A DNA stretch of 64,000 nt from an uncultured Rhodospirillaceae bacterium (GTDB lineage: Bacteria; Pseudomonadota; Alphaproteobacteria; Rhodospirillales; Casp-alpha2): NCBI GenBank assembly GCA_913030825.1, contig CAJWCU010000001.1:62001-126000 (forward strand), read 5' to 3'. Positions within the stretch are counted from its first letter, which is position 1; every line of letters begins with the position of its first letter. Positions 47,207 through 57,726 of this stretch are shown one piece after another. The translations under genes and the position numbers were made by a program. The notes beneath the pieces were generated by a model, which had not been told where the DNA came from, ran no database searches, and saw only the letters and a list, made by a program, of their open reading frames with translations.

Positions 47207-47758
47207 CTATCGCATGCTTAGGCGAAGTTGCTGAAGTTTGGTTTTGATCGTGGAATCGATCATACGCGAACCGACCTTGACCATCAGGCCGCCCAGGAGG
47301 TCTTCGTCCACCCGGGCGTCCACGGCCACTTTCGTGCCCATGGCCTTTTTCAGTCCGTCTTCGATCGCTTGACGTTGTGCGTCGGTCAGTGCCTGGGCGG
47401 TCGTGACCTCGGCGGTCAATTCACCCCGGCGGCGGGCGAGAATGCCCTGGAACTGCTTGATCATCCCGGTCAGCGCGAACAACCGGCGGTTCTGCGCGAC
47501 GACGCCGATGAAGCGTTTCGTCAATTCGGAAACCCCCGCTTCGGTCAGAATCGCGTCCATTGCGGCGATCTGGTCGTCGCGGGCGATGACGGGAGAGCGG
47601 ATGAGACGCGAAAGGTCGTCGCTGTCGGCGACCATGTCGCTGATGGCGCTGAGATCCTGGGCAACCGTATCCAGTTGCTTGTCGGCCTCGGCCAATTCGT
47701 ACAGGGCGGTCGCATAACGACCTGCAAGGCCGGAAGCGCCTGCGATATCCGATGACAC
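47207..47758 (-). CDS. atpH: F1 ATP synthase delta subunit
   Basis: The delta subunit links the top of F1 to the peripheral stalk. The 183-residue protein has the N-terminal helical domain ([20 protein letters not shown]) and the conserved C-terminal segment ([20 protein letters not shown]). It starts with GTG at 47758, with AAGGGG 8 bases upstream. It is the first gene of the F1 operon; the Fo genes are not in the window, as is usual in alphaproteobacteria. Confidence 0.95.
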   Translation of the reverse strand: MSSDIAGASGLAGRYATALYELAEADKQLDTVAQDLSAISDMVADSDDLSRLIRSPVIARDDQIAAMDAILTEAGVSELTKRFIGVVAQNRRLFALTGMIKQFQGILARRRGELTAEVTTAQALTDAQRQAIEDGLKKAMGTKVAVDARVDEDLLGGLMVKVGSRMIDSTIKTKLQQLRLSMR

Positions 47759-47814
47759 CTGGGAAACCCCTTGATTAAGTTTTTTACGGACCCTGAACCC
47801 CGGTTTCAGCCGGA

Positions 47815-47944
47815 TTCACACGCCGTGAAAGGCGCAAAATCCCGCCAATTCCGGCGGGCCCCGCCTGAAAAGCGCGGCCAGTCCTACCACAGTGGTTTCG
47901 CCCTTGCAACCAGAGTCGGCCCGGGTTTTTCACATCCTGTGAAA
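47815..47944. promoter_or_regulatory. Paired TTCAC/GTGAA dyads upstream of atpH
   Basis: The 252 bases between priA and atpH hold two dyads with related half-sites: TTCAC-N5-GTGAA (47815-47829) and TTTCACA-N3-TGTGAAA (47928-47944), with centres 114 bases apart. Neither is followed by a T-run on the minus strand, so they are not priA terminators. They sit 57 and 170 bases upstream of the atpH start and are candidate operators for the F1 operon. Confidence 0.4.
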
Positions 47945-48010
47945 GTCCCCGGATTGGGCCCGTTTCGGGCGCAATTTCGGACCCGAATTCGGCCCGGAGT
48001 ACGTGCAGGG

Positions 48011-50239
48011 TTACATAAAGGAATACGGGTCTACGTCGATCTGCACGCGGACCTTCTTGGGGATCGCCGCGCGGCGGATCCAGTCGCGGACGATCGGCTG
48101 CACCTGGGTGCCGCGCCCTGCCTTCAACAGCAGTCTTCGGCGGTGACGGCCGCGAATCATGGCAAGCGGTGCGGGAGCCGGGCCCAGAACCTGGATTCCG
48201 TTCCCTTGCGGGGCGGCGCGGCCCAAGGCGCGGGCCCCGGCGTCGACCGCCGCTTCATCCGTCCCGGAAACGATCAATCCGACCAATCGGCCGTAGGGCG
48301 GCATATGGGCGTCTTCCCGCCCTTTCGCCTCCGCCGCCAGGAAGGCTTCCCGGTCGCCCGCCGCGATGGCGGCCATCACCGGGTGTTCGGGCATATAGGT
48401 CTGGATCACCACGCGGCCCGGGTGTTCGGCGCGGCCCGCCCGCCCGGCGACCTGATAGAGAAGCTGATAAGTCCGCTCCGCCGCGCGCAGGTCGCCGCCG
48501 GACAGGCCCAGATCCGCGTCGATCACGCCGACCAGGGTCAGCATGGGGAAGTGATAGCCCTTGGCGACGATCTGGGTGCCGACGATCAGATCGACCTCGC
48601 GGTTTTCGATGCGGTGGACGAATTCGCGGGCCGTGCGCTGATTATAAAGATTGTCTGAGGTCGCCATGGCGACGCGGGCTTCCGGATAAAGGGCGGCGAC
48701 TTCCTCGGCCAGGCGTTCGACCCCCGGCCCGCAGGGGACCAGCGAATCCTCGGCCCCGCATTCCGGGCATTTCGGCGGCGGCGCCATCTGATATCCGCAG
48801 TGATGGCATTGTAGACGTTGCAGCAGGCGATGTTCGACCAGCCAGGCCGTGCATTGCGGGCATTGCAGGCGATGGCCACAGGCCCGGCAGAGGGTCAGCG
48901 GCGCATAGCCCCGCCGGTTGAGGAACAACAAGGCCTGCTCCCCCCGGCTGAGCGTGCCGTCGATGGCTTCGCGCAGCGGCGGCGACATCCATTGGCCGCG
49001 CTGCGGCGGGGTCTTCGTCAGATTAACGAGTTCGATATCCGGTAGGTCGGCGCCGCCGTGGCGCGCCGGCAGATGCAGATGTCTGTAGCGCCCCCGGTCC
49101 ACATTGGCCTGGGTCTCCAACGACGGCGTGGCGGAGACCAGGGAAATCGGGATTTTGCCCAACTGCGCCCGCACCACGGCCATGTCGCGGGCGTTGTAGA
49201 CGACGCCTTCTTCCTGTTTGAACGATCCGTCGTGTTCTTCATCGACGATGATCAGGCCCAGATCGGGGTAGGGCAGGAACAGGGCCGACCGCGCGCCGAC
49301 CACCACGCCGGCGCGGCCTTCGGCGATGTGGCGCCAGGTTTCGCGCCGCTGCGCCATGGTCAGGTCCGAATGCCAAAGGGCGGGCTCCGACCCAAACCGG
49401 GCGCGGAAACGTTCCAGCCATTGCGCCGAGAGCGCGATTTCCGGCAGCAGGACCAGCACCTGGCGCCCGGCCTTCAGGCAATCGGCGACGGCCTGAAGAT
49501 AGACCTCGGTTTTGCCCGATCCGGGCACACCTTCCAGCACCTGAACCGAAAAGCCGTCGGCCACGGCGGCCGACAGGGCATCCGCCGCCACCGTCTGCTC
49601 CGGCGACAGGTCCGGCCCGCCTTTCGCCAGATCCGGCGGGTCGGGCGGCGGGAAGGGGGCAATGGCATGCGGGACCAGGGCGCCGACTTCGGCCATGCCC
49701 TTGATCACGCCCGGCGTCACCCCGGCGGCGCGGGCCAGTTCGGCGGCCTGGCGGGGCGGGCCGTCGGCGGCTTCGGCCAGGACCCGTTCGCGGGCGGGCG
49801 TCATGCGGATCTCGGGCAGGGGGGCGGCGGCGCGGTAGGCCGTCAGCGGCTTCGGCGGCTCCAGCGCCTCGGGCACGCTGATCGCCATGCGCAGCACGGC
49901 GCCCGGCGGGTTCAGGGTGTATTCGGCGACCCAGTCGACGAAGGCGCGGGCTTCGTCGGTCATCGGCGGCACGTCAAGCCGCGCGACCACGGCTTTCATC
50001 TTGGCCTCCGGCACATCGCCGGCACCCTTGCCCCAGACCACGCCCGCCATGCGTCGGGGGCCCAAGGGCACGCGCACGAAATCGCCCGCCGCCAGGGTCA
50101 GGCCGTCCGGTACTTTGTAATCGTAGGCATCGGTCAGCGGCAGCGGCAGACGCACGGCGACCCGTGCCCCGGCGGCGAAGGTCTCGCCGTCGGCGTTTCG
50201 GGGGGCGGGCCGGTCGGCCGGGCGGGGGTCGTCGGACAT
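48011..50239 (-). CDS. priA: Primosomal protein N' (helicase PriA)
   Basis: PriA is the 3'-5' helicase that reloads the replisome at collapsed forks. The 742-residue product has the N-terminal DNA-binding domain, Walker [13 protein letters not shown] box in [10 protein letters not shown], and the zinc-binding cysteine cluster [17 protein letters not shown] and CPEC. The helicase C-terminal motif follows ([13 protein letters not shown]). The Met at 50239 is the better start; an open frame extends upstream without a site. It is divergent from the DUF484 gene. Confidence 0.95.
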   Translation of the reverse strand: MSDDPRPADRPAPRNADGETFAAGARVAVRLPLPLTDAYDYKVPDGLTLAAGDFVRVPLGPRRMAGVVWGKGAGDVPEAKMKAVVARLDVPPMTDEARAFVDWVAEYTLNPPGAVLRMAISVPEALEPPKPLTAYRAAAPLPEIRMTPARERVLAEAADGPPRQAAELARAAGVTPGVIKGMAEVGALVPHAIAPFPPPDPPDLAKGGPDLSPEQTVAADALSAAVADGFSVQVLEGVPGSGKTEVYLQAVADCLKAGRQVLVLLPEIALSAQWLERFRARFGSEPALWHSDLTMAQRRETWRHIAEGRAGVVVGARSALFLPYPDLGLIIVDEEHDGSFKQEEGVVYNARDMAVVRAQLGKIPISLVSATPSLETQANVDRGRYRHLHLPARHGGADLPDIELVNLTKTPPQRGQWMSPPLREAIDGTLSRGEQALLFLNRRGYAPLTLCRACGHRLQCPQCTAWLVEHRLLQRLQCHHCGYQMAPPPKCPECGAEDSLVPCGPGVERLAEEVAALYPEARVAMATSDNLYNQRTAREFVHRIENREVDLIVGTQIVAKGYHFPMLTLVGVIDADLGLSGGDLRAAERTYQLLYQVAGRAGRAEHPGRVVIQTYMPEHPVMAAIAAGDREAFLAAEAKGREDAHMPPYGRLVGLIVSGTDEAAVDAGARALGRAAPQGNGIQVLGPAPAPLAMIRGRHRRRLLLKAGRGTQVQPIVRDWIRRAAIPKKVRVQIDVDPYSFM

Positions 50240-50384
50240 CGATAAACCTGGTTGGGCTGCACCGGGGCGGATACGCCGGGTGGATACAGGGCGGGGCCAT
50301 CCTATGGGCCGGCCCCGCTTGGCATTATAATAGGGAACATAGGGGCGCGCTTTCACCGCGCGTTAGCACGAAAGGACCGACCGC

Positions 50385-51146
50385 ATGCCCCAAGGCACCG
50401 ACGATCTCGCCGCCGACGCCGTGGAAACGGCGGAAACCAGCGTTTCCGAGGACGATGTCGCCGAATACCTGGTGGCGAACCCGGACTTCTTCCGCGACCA
50501 CCTGGAAGTCCTCTCGTTCATGAACATGCCGGGCCGATTCGGTCAGGAAGAAGCCGCCGGCGCCCCGCATGAGGGCGCGCAGGTGGTGGATTTCCAACAG
50601 GCATTGTTGAACCAGCAGAAAGAAGCCGTCGAGGAATTGCGCGATTGCGTGCGCGACGTGATCGAGACCAGCCGGTCCAATATGTCGGTGCAGCAGCGCA
50701 CTCATGCCGCCGTGCTGGCCCTGCTGGGGGCCCGCGATTTCGAATCCCTGATCCGTGTCGTGAACGACGACCTCGCCCGCTTGCTCGACGTCGATATCGT
50801 TTGCGTTGGCTACGAGCCGTCGGACGATCCGCTGAGCTGGCTGGTCTCGCCGGAGATCACCGACCTTGCTCCCGGGCTGGTCGATGCCTTGCTGGGCGAG
50901 GGCGGTGCGGCCAAGCTTTACCGCGATATCGCCGACGACGGGTCGGTCTTCGGCGCCGCCGCCGGTCTGGTGCAATCGGCCGCCGTGGCGCGCCTGCGGC
51001 CCGGCCCACGCACGCCGGTCGGCCTGATGGCGCTGGGATCGCGTAGCGATTCGTTCTTCCAGCCCGGCCAGGGCACGGAACTGGTGGTTTTCCTGGCGCG
51101 TGTTTTGGAAAATTGCGTCGACCGCATGCAGGAACCGTCGATGTGA
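50385..51146 (+). CDS. DUF484 family protein
   Basis: The 253-residue protein belongs to the DUF484 family, recognised by its N-terminal segment DVAEYLVANPDFFRDHLEVL followed by a helical linker and a GAF-like C-terminal domain (about 100-245, with GLMALGSRSDSFFQPGQGTE). The function is unknown, but the gene very often precedes xerC, as here: its stop overlaps the xerC start in a GTGA junction (51143-51146). The arrangement suggests a role linked to chromosome dimer resolution or cell division. Confidence 0.92.
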   Translation: MPQGTDDLAADAVETAETSVSEDDVAEYLVANPDFFRDHLEVLSFMNMPGRFGQEEAAGAPHEGAQVVDFQQALLNQQKEAVEELRDCVRDVIETSRSNMSVQQRTHAAVLALLGARDFESLIRVVNDDLARLLDVDIVCVGYEPSDDPLSWLVSPEITDLAPGLVDALLGEGGAAKLYRDIADDGSVFGAAAGLVQSAAVARLRPGPRTPVGLMALGSRSDSFFQPGQGTELVVFLARVLENCVDRMQEPSM

Positions 51147-52117
51147 TCCCCGGCCTGGATGCGTCCGCCGACCCCCGCCTGACGGACGCCGTGGCGCGCT
51201 GGCGGGATTGGCTGGCGCACGAACGGCGATTTTCTCCCCATACCCTTTCCGGATACCAGCACGACCTGGCCGGGTTCCTCGGTTTTCTCGCGGGCCATCT
51301 CGGCGGGCCGCCGGGGCTGGCGGAGATCGAGGACCTGAAACCCATCGACTTCCGCGCCTGGCTGGCCGACCTGAACGGGCGTGGCCTGTCGCGTACGTCG
51401 GTGGCACGGGCATTGTCCTGTCTGCGTGGATTCTTCCGATTCCTGGAAAAGCAGGGCATCGCCCGGAACTCGGCGATCACGGCCCTGCGCACGCCGCGCG
51501 TGCCCAAGTCCGTGCCCAAGGCGCTTAGCGTCGAGGACGCCTTTGAAATGATCCTGGCGGCGGAGGACCTGGCCGACGACGAATGGATCGGGCTGCGCGA
51601 CAAGGCGCTGTTGATGCTGCTTTACGGATCGGGCCTGCGCATCGGCGAGGCATTGGGCCTCGACCGGGGCCAGGTCCCGGGCCGCGCCGGCAACGGCGCC
51701 GACGCCATGGTCGTCCACGGCAAGGGCAATAAGGACCGCATCGTGCCGGTCCTGCCCGTGGTGCGCGAGGCCCTGGACGCCTATCTCGCTTCCTGCCCCT
51801 ATGGTGCGGGTCCGGGGGGCGACGGCGAAACGCCGTTGTTCTTGGGTGCGCGGGGCGGGCGCCTGGCCGCCGGCGTGGCGCAGGCGCGGGTCCGCGATCT
51901 GCGCAAGTTGCTGGGTCTGCCCGATACGGCGACGCCCCATGCGCTGCGCCATTCCTATGCGACGCATCTGCTGGCCGGTGGCGGCGACTTGCGGACGATC
52001 CAGGAATTGCTGGGCCATGCCTCCCTGTCGACGACCCAGCGCTATACGGACGTCGACATGGCGCGGCTTTCCAGTGTCTATGAGGACGCCCACCCAAGGG
52101 CCCGCCGCAAACCCTGA
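51143..52117 (+). CDS. xerC: Tyrosine recombinase XerC
   Basis: XerC acts with XerD at dif sites to resolve chromosome dimers. The 324-residue protein has the N-terminal SAM-like DNA-binding domain and the catalytic set R166 (GSGLRIGEAL), K194 (HGKGNKDR), H266 and R269 (HALRHSYATH), H292 (LGHAS) and nucleophile Y301 (QRYTDVD). The GTG at 51143 overlaps the DUF484 stop and has AGGAA 8 bases upstream; an in-frame TTG at 51113 is less likely. Housekeeping context argues for XerC rather than an integron or phage integrase. Confidence 0.94.
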   Translation: MIPGLDASADPRLTDAVARWRDWLAHERRFSPHTLSGYQHDLAGFLGFLAGHLGGPPGLAEIEDLKPIDFRAWLADLNGRGLSRTSVARALSCLRGFFRFLEKQGIARNSAITALRTPRVPKSVPKALSVEDAFEMILAAEDLADDEWIGLRDKALLMLLYGSGLRIGEALGLDRGQVPGRAGNGADAMVVHGKGNKDRIVPVLPVVREALDAYLASCPYGAGPGGDGETPLFLGARGGRLAAGVAQARVRDLRKLLGLPDTATPHALRHSYATHLLAGGGDLRTIQELLGHASLSTTQRYTDVDMARLSSVYEDAHPRARRKP

Positions 52118-52183
52118 CCGTATGAACTGCGGATGCAGTTAGTGCGGGCGGCTGAGATGAAAAGTCATCGTGAAATAATGACG

Positions 52184-53407
52184 TCAGGGGTCTTGACGGT
52201 ATTCTCCGGCGCAGAACCGCAAGGTCGCAGCGCCGATGAAGGCGACGCCGCCCATGACGATGAATCCCGCACCCCAGCCCGTCACGCTTTCCTGACCGAA
52301 GGCGCCCAGGACGATCCCGACCAAGACCGGTCCCATGAAGCCACCGGCCCAGCCGATGAAATTATACATGGCCAAGGTCGCGCCCCGGCGGCCCTGATCC
52401 GCGACGCTGACGACGCCTGAGGTCAAAGGGGCGGAATCCGATTGGATCAGGAAGGAATGGATCATCACCAGGCCGACGACCAGGGCATAGGGGAGAGCAC
52501 CTAAGAACCCGACCATGCAGGCTATGATCCCGGACAGGCATTGTACGATGGTAATGACTCGCACCCGGTTGAACCGGTTCGCCAATTCGTTGCCGATGAC
52601 GCTGGCGACCATGGCGGTGAGGGCTGTGAACATTGCGATCCGCGCCGGTTCGGCCAGCCAGCCGACGGCCGGGTCGTCCTGCTGCGTCAGCGAGAACGCC
52701 AGGAAGGCGACCAGCCAGGCCCGGTAGCACAACAGTTCCCATGTATGAGCGGCATAGCTGACGATGAAACCGACGACCGCGCGGTTGCGGAACACCGGCC
52801 GGAAATCGAGCAGGCGGGTCGTGTGTTCCGGTTTCTGCGGCGGCACCGGCCGCAGAAACAGGGCGACCAGGCAGAAGGCGAAAAATGCGCCGCCGGCCCC
52901 GGCATAGAATGCCATGTGCCAGCTGAAGGCTTCCTCGATCAAACCGGTCAGCAGAAAGGAGTTGGCCGCACCCAGAGACCAGCTCGCCGTATAGAACGCG
53001 ATGGCGCGGCTTTCATTGGCCCCGGAATAGCGGTCGACCAGCACGCGCAATCCCGGCATGTAGACCGAGGCCAGGCCGAAGCCGCAGATCGCGCGCAGCG
53101 CCAGCGCCGACCAGAACCCTTCGGCCAATAGCGCGAACCCCGTCGCCCCGGCGGTGATGATCAATGCCCCCGCCATGTAGACGCGCCGCGCATCGACGCG
53201 GTCGGTGATCGCCATCAGGACCGGGACCGCCAGGACGTAGCCCGCGAAATAAATCCCCGAGATCCAGCCCTGTTGCGCCTTGGTCAGCATCCATTCCGCT
53301 TCGAAGACCTTGATCAGGGTCGCGAACGAGAACACGTCGATCAATGTCCCGACTTGGGCGAGACACATGACGGTGGTCAGAACGATGGCGTTCGGTCGGC
53401 GGGACAT
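52184..53407 (-). CDS. MFS transporter
   Basis: This inner-membrane secondary transporter of the major facilitator superfamily has 407 residues and twelve predicted helices. The loop between helices 2 and 3 reads ITDRVDARRVYMAG, a variant of the family's G-x-x-x-D-R pattern. The central loop is short. The substrate is unknown; no neighbouring metabolic genes suggest one. It is convergent with xerC and shares an upstream gap with the EamA-type gene in the same orientation. Confidence 0.87.
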   Translation of the reverse strand: MSRRPNAIVLTTVMCLAQVGTLIDVFSFATLIKVFEAEWMLTKAQQGWISGIYFAGYVLAVPVLMAITDRVDARRVYMAGALIITAGATGFALLAEGFWSALALRAICGFGLASVYMPGLRVLVDRYSGANESRAIAFYTASWSLGAANSFLLTGLIEEAFSWHMAFYAGAGGAFFAFCLVALFLRPVPPQKPEHTTRLLDFRPVFRNRAVVGFIVSYAAHTWELLCYRAWLVAFLAFSLTQQDDPAVGWLAEPARIAMFTALTAMVASVIGNELANRFNRVRVITIVQCLSGIIACMVGFLGALPYALVVGLVMIHSFLIQSDSAPLTSGVVSVADQGRRGATLAMYNFIGWAGGFMGPVLVGIVLGAFGQESVTGWGAGFIVMGGVAFIGAATLRFCAGEYRQDP

Positions 53408-53449
53408 GGCGGTTAAAGACTACCCGGAAGAGCGGGTTGCCGTGTGTGA

Positions 53450-53482
53450 AATACCGGCTGGATCGCTCGATTGGGCGGTATT
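53450..53482. repeat. Inverted repeat upstream of the MFS gene
   Basis: AATACCG (53450-53456) and CGGTATT (53476-53482) form a perfect 7-bp dyad with a 19-base centre, 43-75 bases upstream of the MFS start. It may be an operator or the 3' hairpin of the EamA-type gene. Confidence 0.3.
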
Positions 53483-53510
53483 GGCTCCGCCGCCTTGATG
53501 AGAACCGTTT

Positions 53511-54347
53511 CTAGTACTGCAAACCGACCACGCCGCAGGCGATGATCGCCGCCGCCGTCAGGCGCAGCGCCAGGCGGCCTTCCTTCAAGACGAACCCGGC
53601 CAGAAGTGCGCCGACCAGGACGCTGGTTTCCCGCACGGCTGAGACGGGCGCCATGGGCGTGACGCTCATGGCCCAGATGACGATCCAGTAGGCCCCCATG
53701 GACATGGCGGCGCCGCTCAACCCCGGACGCCAGTATTCGCGGGCCGTCGTCAGGAACATGCGTCCGCGCCGGGCCAAAACGACGGCCGTGAAGATGACGG
53801 CATCCGTCACGAACATCCATAGCGCATAGGCATGGGCATTGCCGGAAAGCCGCCCGCCCATACCGTCGACCACCGTATAAGAGGCGATGAACACCGCCGT
53901 GCCGACGGCGAAGCCGAGCCCCGCCATGGGAATGTCGCGCCAGCCGTTGGCGAAGGTCAGGCCGGAAATCGCCACCGCGATGGCCAGGATCGCCGCCGTA
54001 TGGGTCGCGGTCAGGCTTTCACCCGCGAAGGTGAAGGCGCCGAGGGCGACCAGCGCCGGGGCGAGCCCCCGGGCGATCGGGTAGACGACACCCATATCGG
54101 CGTGGTGATAGGCGCGCACCAGAAACAGCTTGTAGCCGACATGCAGGATCGCCGAGGCGAAGATAAAGGGCCATGCGTCCATATGAGGGAAGGGGAAGAA
54201 AGCCAGTAGCGGCAAGGCGAGCAGGCCGTGCCCCGTGTCGATGACCCCCATCATCACCAGCTTGTCGCCCCGCATCTTGACCAGCAGGTTCCAGCCGGCA
54301 TGAAGCACCGCCGCCAACAGCACCAGCAAGAGAACCCAGGTTTCCAT
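53511..54347 (-). CDS. EamA/DMT family transporter
   Basis: This inner-membrane protein of the drug/metabolite transporter superfamily has 278 residues, ten hydrophobic helices and the two EamA repeats (about 3-135 and 150-275, the second ending VGALLAGFVLKEGRLALRLT). These proteins export amino acids, nucleotides or drugs; the substrate is unknown. The 230-base region upstream of the start has an AT-rich block with two TCTATA direct repeats at about 54465-54480 that may be part of its promoter. Confidence 0.86.
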   Translation of the reverse strand: METWVLLLVLLAAVLHAGWNLLVKMRGDKLVMMGVIDTGHGLLALPLLAFFPFPHMDAWPFIFASAILHVGYKLFLVRAYHHADMGVVYPIARGLAPALVALGAFTFAGESLTATHTAAILAIAVAISGLTFANGWRDIPMAGLGFAVGTAVFIASYTVVDGMGGRLSGNAHAYALWMFVTDAVIFTAVVLARRGRMFLTTAREYWRPGLSGAAMSMGAYWIVIWAMSVTPMAPVSAVRETSVLVGALLAGFVLKEGRLALRLTAAAIIACGVVGLQY

Positions 54348-54506
54348 GTTCGGTCTTTCTTCGGGCGGGACGCCCTTGATCTTCGTGCCGGGCAGGGTGC
54401 CCGGTATCGTCCGACGGGCGGGAATGCCCGAGGGGGCCGTCGGGCCGGAACCCGACGATGGATAATAGGTATAGACATATAGACGGATAAACGCGGATCA
54501 CGCCAG

Positions 54507-54524
54507 ATGGATGAAATAATCCAT
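54507..54524. repeat. Inverted repeat downstream of lpdA
   Basis: ATGGAT (54507-54512) and ATCCAT (54519-54524) form a 6-bp dyad with a 6-base centre between lpdA and the EamA-type gene. No T-run follows, so termination is not evident; an operator is possible. Confidence 0.3.
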
Positions 54525-54580
54525 AGGTAGCCGGGCCCGGACGAGCCGAGCCATTGGTCTGGACCGACCGATCAAAAACG

Positions 54581-55993
54581 TCAGATATGGAGCGCGCGGC
54601 CGTCCACGTTCAACGCGGCTTCCTTGACCGATTCCGGAAGGCCCGGGTGACCGTGGCAGATGCGCCCGATGTCTTCGGCCGAGCCGCCGAATTCCATGAC
54701 GTTGACGACTTCCTGGATGAGATCGCCGGCCTGAGCGCCGATGATGTGGCAGCCAAGAACCTTGTCCGTCGTCGCGTCGGCCAGGATTTTCACAAAGCCG
54801 TCCGTATCGCCATTGCAGCGCGACCGGGAATTCGCGGTGAAGGGATACTTGCCGGACTTGTACTCGATCCCGGCTTCCTTCAACTGCTCCTCGGTCTTGC
54901 CGACCGAGGCGATTTCCGGATGGGTGTAGACGATACCCGGAATGGCGTCGTAATCGATATGTCCGGTCTGGCCGGCCATGATCTCGGCGCAGACGACGCC
55001 TTCGTCCTCGGCCTTATGGGCCAGCATGGCGCCGCCGATGACATCGCCGATAGCGTAGATGCCTTCGACGTTGGTTTGGAAATCCGCATCGACGGGGATG
55101 AAGCCCCGGTCGGTCATCTCCACGCCCGCTTCCTTGGCGCCCAGACCGTCGGTGAAGGGGCGGCGGCCGATGGCGACCAGCACCGTATCGACCTTGAGCG
55201 TCTCAGCGTCACCGCCGTCGCGCGGCTCCATGGTCAGGGTCACGCCGGTCTTGGCCGCCTTGGCGCCCGTGACCTTGGTCTTCATCTTGAAGTTCATGCC
55301 CTGCTTTTTCAGGATGCGCTGAACGTTCTTCTGCACTTCGCCGTCCATGCCGGGCAGCACGAAGTCGAGGAATTCGATCACCGTGACTTCCGAGCCCAGG
55401 CGGCGCCAGACGCTGCCCAATTCCAGGCCGATGACGCCGGCGCCGATCACGGCCATGGTCTTCGGCACTTTCGGCAACGACAGCGCGCCGGTGGAGGAGA
55501 CGATCTGCTTCTCGTCGATCTCGACGCCCGGCAGCGGCGTGACTTCCGAGCCCGTGGCGATCAGGATGTTGGCTGTTTCCAGCGTCTGGGCCTTGCCCTT
55601 GCCGTCCAACGGCTTGACGGAAACCTTGCCGACGGCCTCGATCTTGCCCCAACCCTTGATGTAATCGATCTTGTTCTTCTTCATCAGGAACTCGATCCCG
55701 CCGGTCAGGTCCTCGACGACCTTTTCCTTGCGGCCCATCATCGTTTTCAGGTCGGCCTTCACGCCGGACACCTGAATGCCGTGGTGGGCGAATTCCTTTT
55801 CCGCCATTTCCAGATGGTGCGACGACTGCAGCAGCGTCTTCGACGGAATGCAACCGACGTTCAGGCAGGTCCCGCCCAGCTTGCCGCGGCCTTCGACACA
55901 GGCCGTCTTCATGCCCAGTTGCGCGGCGCGGATCGCGGCGACATAGCCCGCTGGGCCGCCGCCGATAACCACCAGATCGTAAGCGTCACTCAT
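54581..55993 (-). CDS. lpdA: Dihydrolipoyl dehydrogenase (E3)
   Basis: This FAD enzyme reoxidises the dihydrolipoyl arms of the 2-oxoacid dehydrogenase complexes. The 470-residue protein has FAD motif GGGPAG at 11-16, the redox disulfide in GGTCLNVGCIPSK (C43, C48), a second nucleotide motif IGAGVIGLE and the active-site HGHPGLPE near the C-terminus. It follows sucB by 61 bases, so it is the E3 dedicated to, or at least co-expressed with, the 2-oxoglutarate complex. Confidence 0.95.
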   Translation of the reverse strand: MSDAYDLVVIGGGPAGYVAAIRAAQLGMKTACVEGRGKLGGTCLNVGCIPSKTLLQSSHHLEMAEKEFAHHGIQVSGVKADLKTMMGRKEKVVEDLTGGIEFLMKKNKIDYIKGWGKIEAVGKVSVKPLDGKGKAQTLETANILIATGSEVTPLPGVEIDEKQIVSSTGALSLPKVPKTMAVIGAGVIGLELGSVWRRLGSEVTVIEFLDFVLPGMDGEVQKNVQRILKKQGMNFKMKTKVTGAKAAKTGVTLTMEPRDGGDAETLKVDTVLVAIGRRPFTDGLGAKEAGVEMTDRGFIPVDADFQTNVEGIYAIGDVIGGAMLAHKAEDEGVVCAEIMAGQTGHIDYDAIPGIVYTHPEIASVGKTEEQLKEAGIEYKSGKYPFTANSRSRCNGDTDGFVKILADATTDKVLGCHIIGAQAGDLIQEVVNVMEFGGSAEDIGRICHGHPGLPESVKEAALNVDGRALHI

Positions 55994-56054
55994 GAGTTCG
56001 GTTGCTCCTGCTCATGGTTTGAAGGTCGGTGTTACTTAAACTTAAGCCGCCGCG

Positions 56055-57674
56055 TCACACATTCAACAGGATGCGCTGCGGATCCTCGATGCATTGCTTG
56101 ATGCGGACCAGGAAGCTGACCGCCTCGCGGCCATCGACGATGCGGTGATCGTAGCTCAAGGCCAGATGCATCATCGGGCGGATTTCGATCTCGTCGCCGA
56201 CCACCATGGGCCGCTTCTGGATCGAATGCATCCCCAGGATCGCCGATTGCGGCACGTTCAGGATCGGCATGGAATTGAGCGAGCCGAACACCCCGCCATT
56301 GGAAATGGTGAAGGTCCCGCCGGTCATTTCGTCCATGCCCAGCTTGCCGTCACGGGCGCGGCGGCCGAAGTCGGCGATGCCGCCTTCGATATCGGCGAAG
56401 CCCATGTTGTCGGCATCCTTCAGGACCGGCACGACCAAGCCTTGCGGCGTGCCGACGGCGACGCCGACATTGTAGTAGTTCTTGTAGATGATCTCGTCGC
56501 CGTAGATCTCGGCGTTGACGGCGGGCCATTCCTTCAGCGCGATACAGGCGGCGCGGACGAAGAACGACATGAAGCCCATACGGGCCCCGTGCTTCTTCTC
56601 GAACACCTCTTTGTATTCGTTGCGCAGCGCCATGACGTTGCCCATGTCGACCTCGTTCCAGGTCGTCAGCATGGCCGCCGTGTTCTGGGCTTCCTTCAGA
56701 CGCCGGGCAATGACCTGGCGCAGCTTCGACAGCTTGACCCGTTCCTCGCGGTCGTTGGGCGGCCGTTCCGGTCGCGGGGCAAACATGTTTTCCGTGGTTA
56801 GGGCGGGCGCCGGTGCGGCCTTCGCCGCCGGGGCGGCGGCGGGCGCGGCCTGACGCTTGGCGGTGCCGGCCTGGATCGCTGCCTGCACGTCGCCTTTGGT
56901 GATGCGGCCCTGGGGGCCGGTGCCGGTGATGCGGTCGGCATCCAATTCGTTGTCGTCGACCATCTTGCGCACTGCCGGGGACAGCGGCGGGCGGGCACCG
57001 CCGGCGGCGGGTGCCGGAGACGCGGCGGGGGCGGCGGCAGGGGCCGGAGCGGCGGCGGGGGCCGCCGCGGGGGCAGCGGCCTTCGGTGCCTCGGCGGGGG
57101 TGGCGGACGCGGCCCCCTCGGCACCGGCCTCAATCGAGCCGATCTTCACGCCGGGGCCGACTTCCGCGCCGGCGGCCATGTCGATGGCGGCCAGTTTGCC
57201 GGCGGCGGGGGCGTTGACCTCGATGGTCACCTTGTCGGTTTCGACCTCGACCAGAAGCTCATCGGCGGCGACGGCGTCGCCCACGTTCTTGGCCCAGGCG
57301 CCCAGCGTGCCGGTGGACACGCTTTCGCCCATGGTCGGCGTCACGATATCGACCATCGATCCGCCGCCCGATGCGGCGGGCGCGGCGGCCGGTTTGGCCT
57401 CTTCCTTCGCGGTGGGTTTGGCGGCGGCTGCACCCGCGCCTTCCTCGATGGTCGCCAGCAGGGCACCGACCTCGACCGTCGCACCTTCGGCGGCGGCGAT
57501 ATTGCCCAGCGTGCCGGCGGCGGGGGCGTTGACCTCGATGGTCACCTTGTCGGTTTCCAGTTCGACCAGGGGCTCATCCACGGCAACGGCGTCGCCCGGT
57601 CCCTTGGTCCACTTGCCGACGGTCGCTTCCGTGACGGATTCCCCCAGCGTCGGAACGTTAACTTCAACGGTCAT
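56055..57674 (-). CDS. sucB: Dihydrolipoyl succinyltransferase (E2) with two lipoyl domains
   Basis: This is the E2 core of the 2-oxoglutarate dehydrogenase complex, moving the succinyl group from E1 to CoA. The 539-residue protein has two lipoyl domains (about 2-76 with K43 in LETDKVT, and about 108-182 with K148 in VETDKVT). An Ala/Pro linker follows, then a peripheral subunit-binding domain (about 229-266) and the catalytic domain with SYDHRIVDG near 507-515. Most bacterial SucB proteins have one lipoyl domain. The two copies share a 44-base identical DNA block, so the duplication is recent or still being homogenised. Confidence 0.95.
   Translation of the reverse strand: MTVEVNVPTLGESVTEATVGKWTKGPGDAVAVDEPLVELETDKVTIEVNAPAAGTLGNIAAAEGATVEVGALLATIEEGAGAAAAKPTAKEEAKPAAAPAASGGGSMVDIVTPTMGESVSTGTLGAWAKNVGDAVAADELLVEVETDKVTIEVNAPAAGKLAAIDMAAGAEVGPGVKIGSIEAGAEGAASATPAEAPKAAAPAAAPAAAPAPAAAPAASPAPAAGGARPPLSPAVRKMVDDNELDADRITGTGPQGRITKGDVQAAIQAGTAKRQAAPAAAPAAKAAPAPALTTENMFAPRPERPPNDREERVKLSKLRQVIARRLKEAQNTAAMLTTWNEVDMGNVMALRNEYKEVFEKKHGARMGFMSFFVRAACIALKEWPAVNAEIYGDEIIYKNYYNVGVAVGTPQGLVVPVLKDADNMGFADIEGGIADFGRRARDGKLGMDEMTGGTFTISNGGVFGSLNSMPILNVPQSAILGMHSIQKRPMVVGDEIEIRPMMHLALSYDHRIVDGREAVSFLVRIKQCIEDPQRILLNV
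57198..57556. repeat. Duplicated lipoyl-domain DNA in sucB
   Basis: A 44-base block is identical at 57198-57241 and 57513-57556 (spacing 315 bases), and similar sequence extends around it. It encodes the lysine loop of both lipoyl domains. This is a direct repeat able to recombine to give one or three domains. Confidence 0.85.
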
Positions 57675-57726
57675 GAATTATTCCCCTGCGTTATGCTGAC
57701 CTTGATGTATCGGCTTGGCCGGGCGG

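Noticed and set aside
51143-52117. Phage or integron integrase and an attachment site
   Set aside because: The tyrosine recombinase overlaps DUF484, the standard xerC context, and no phage or cassette genes or att-like repeats are nearby.
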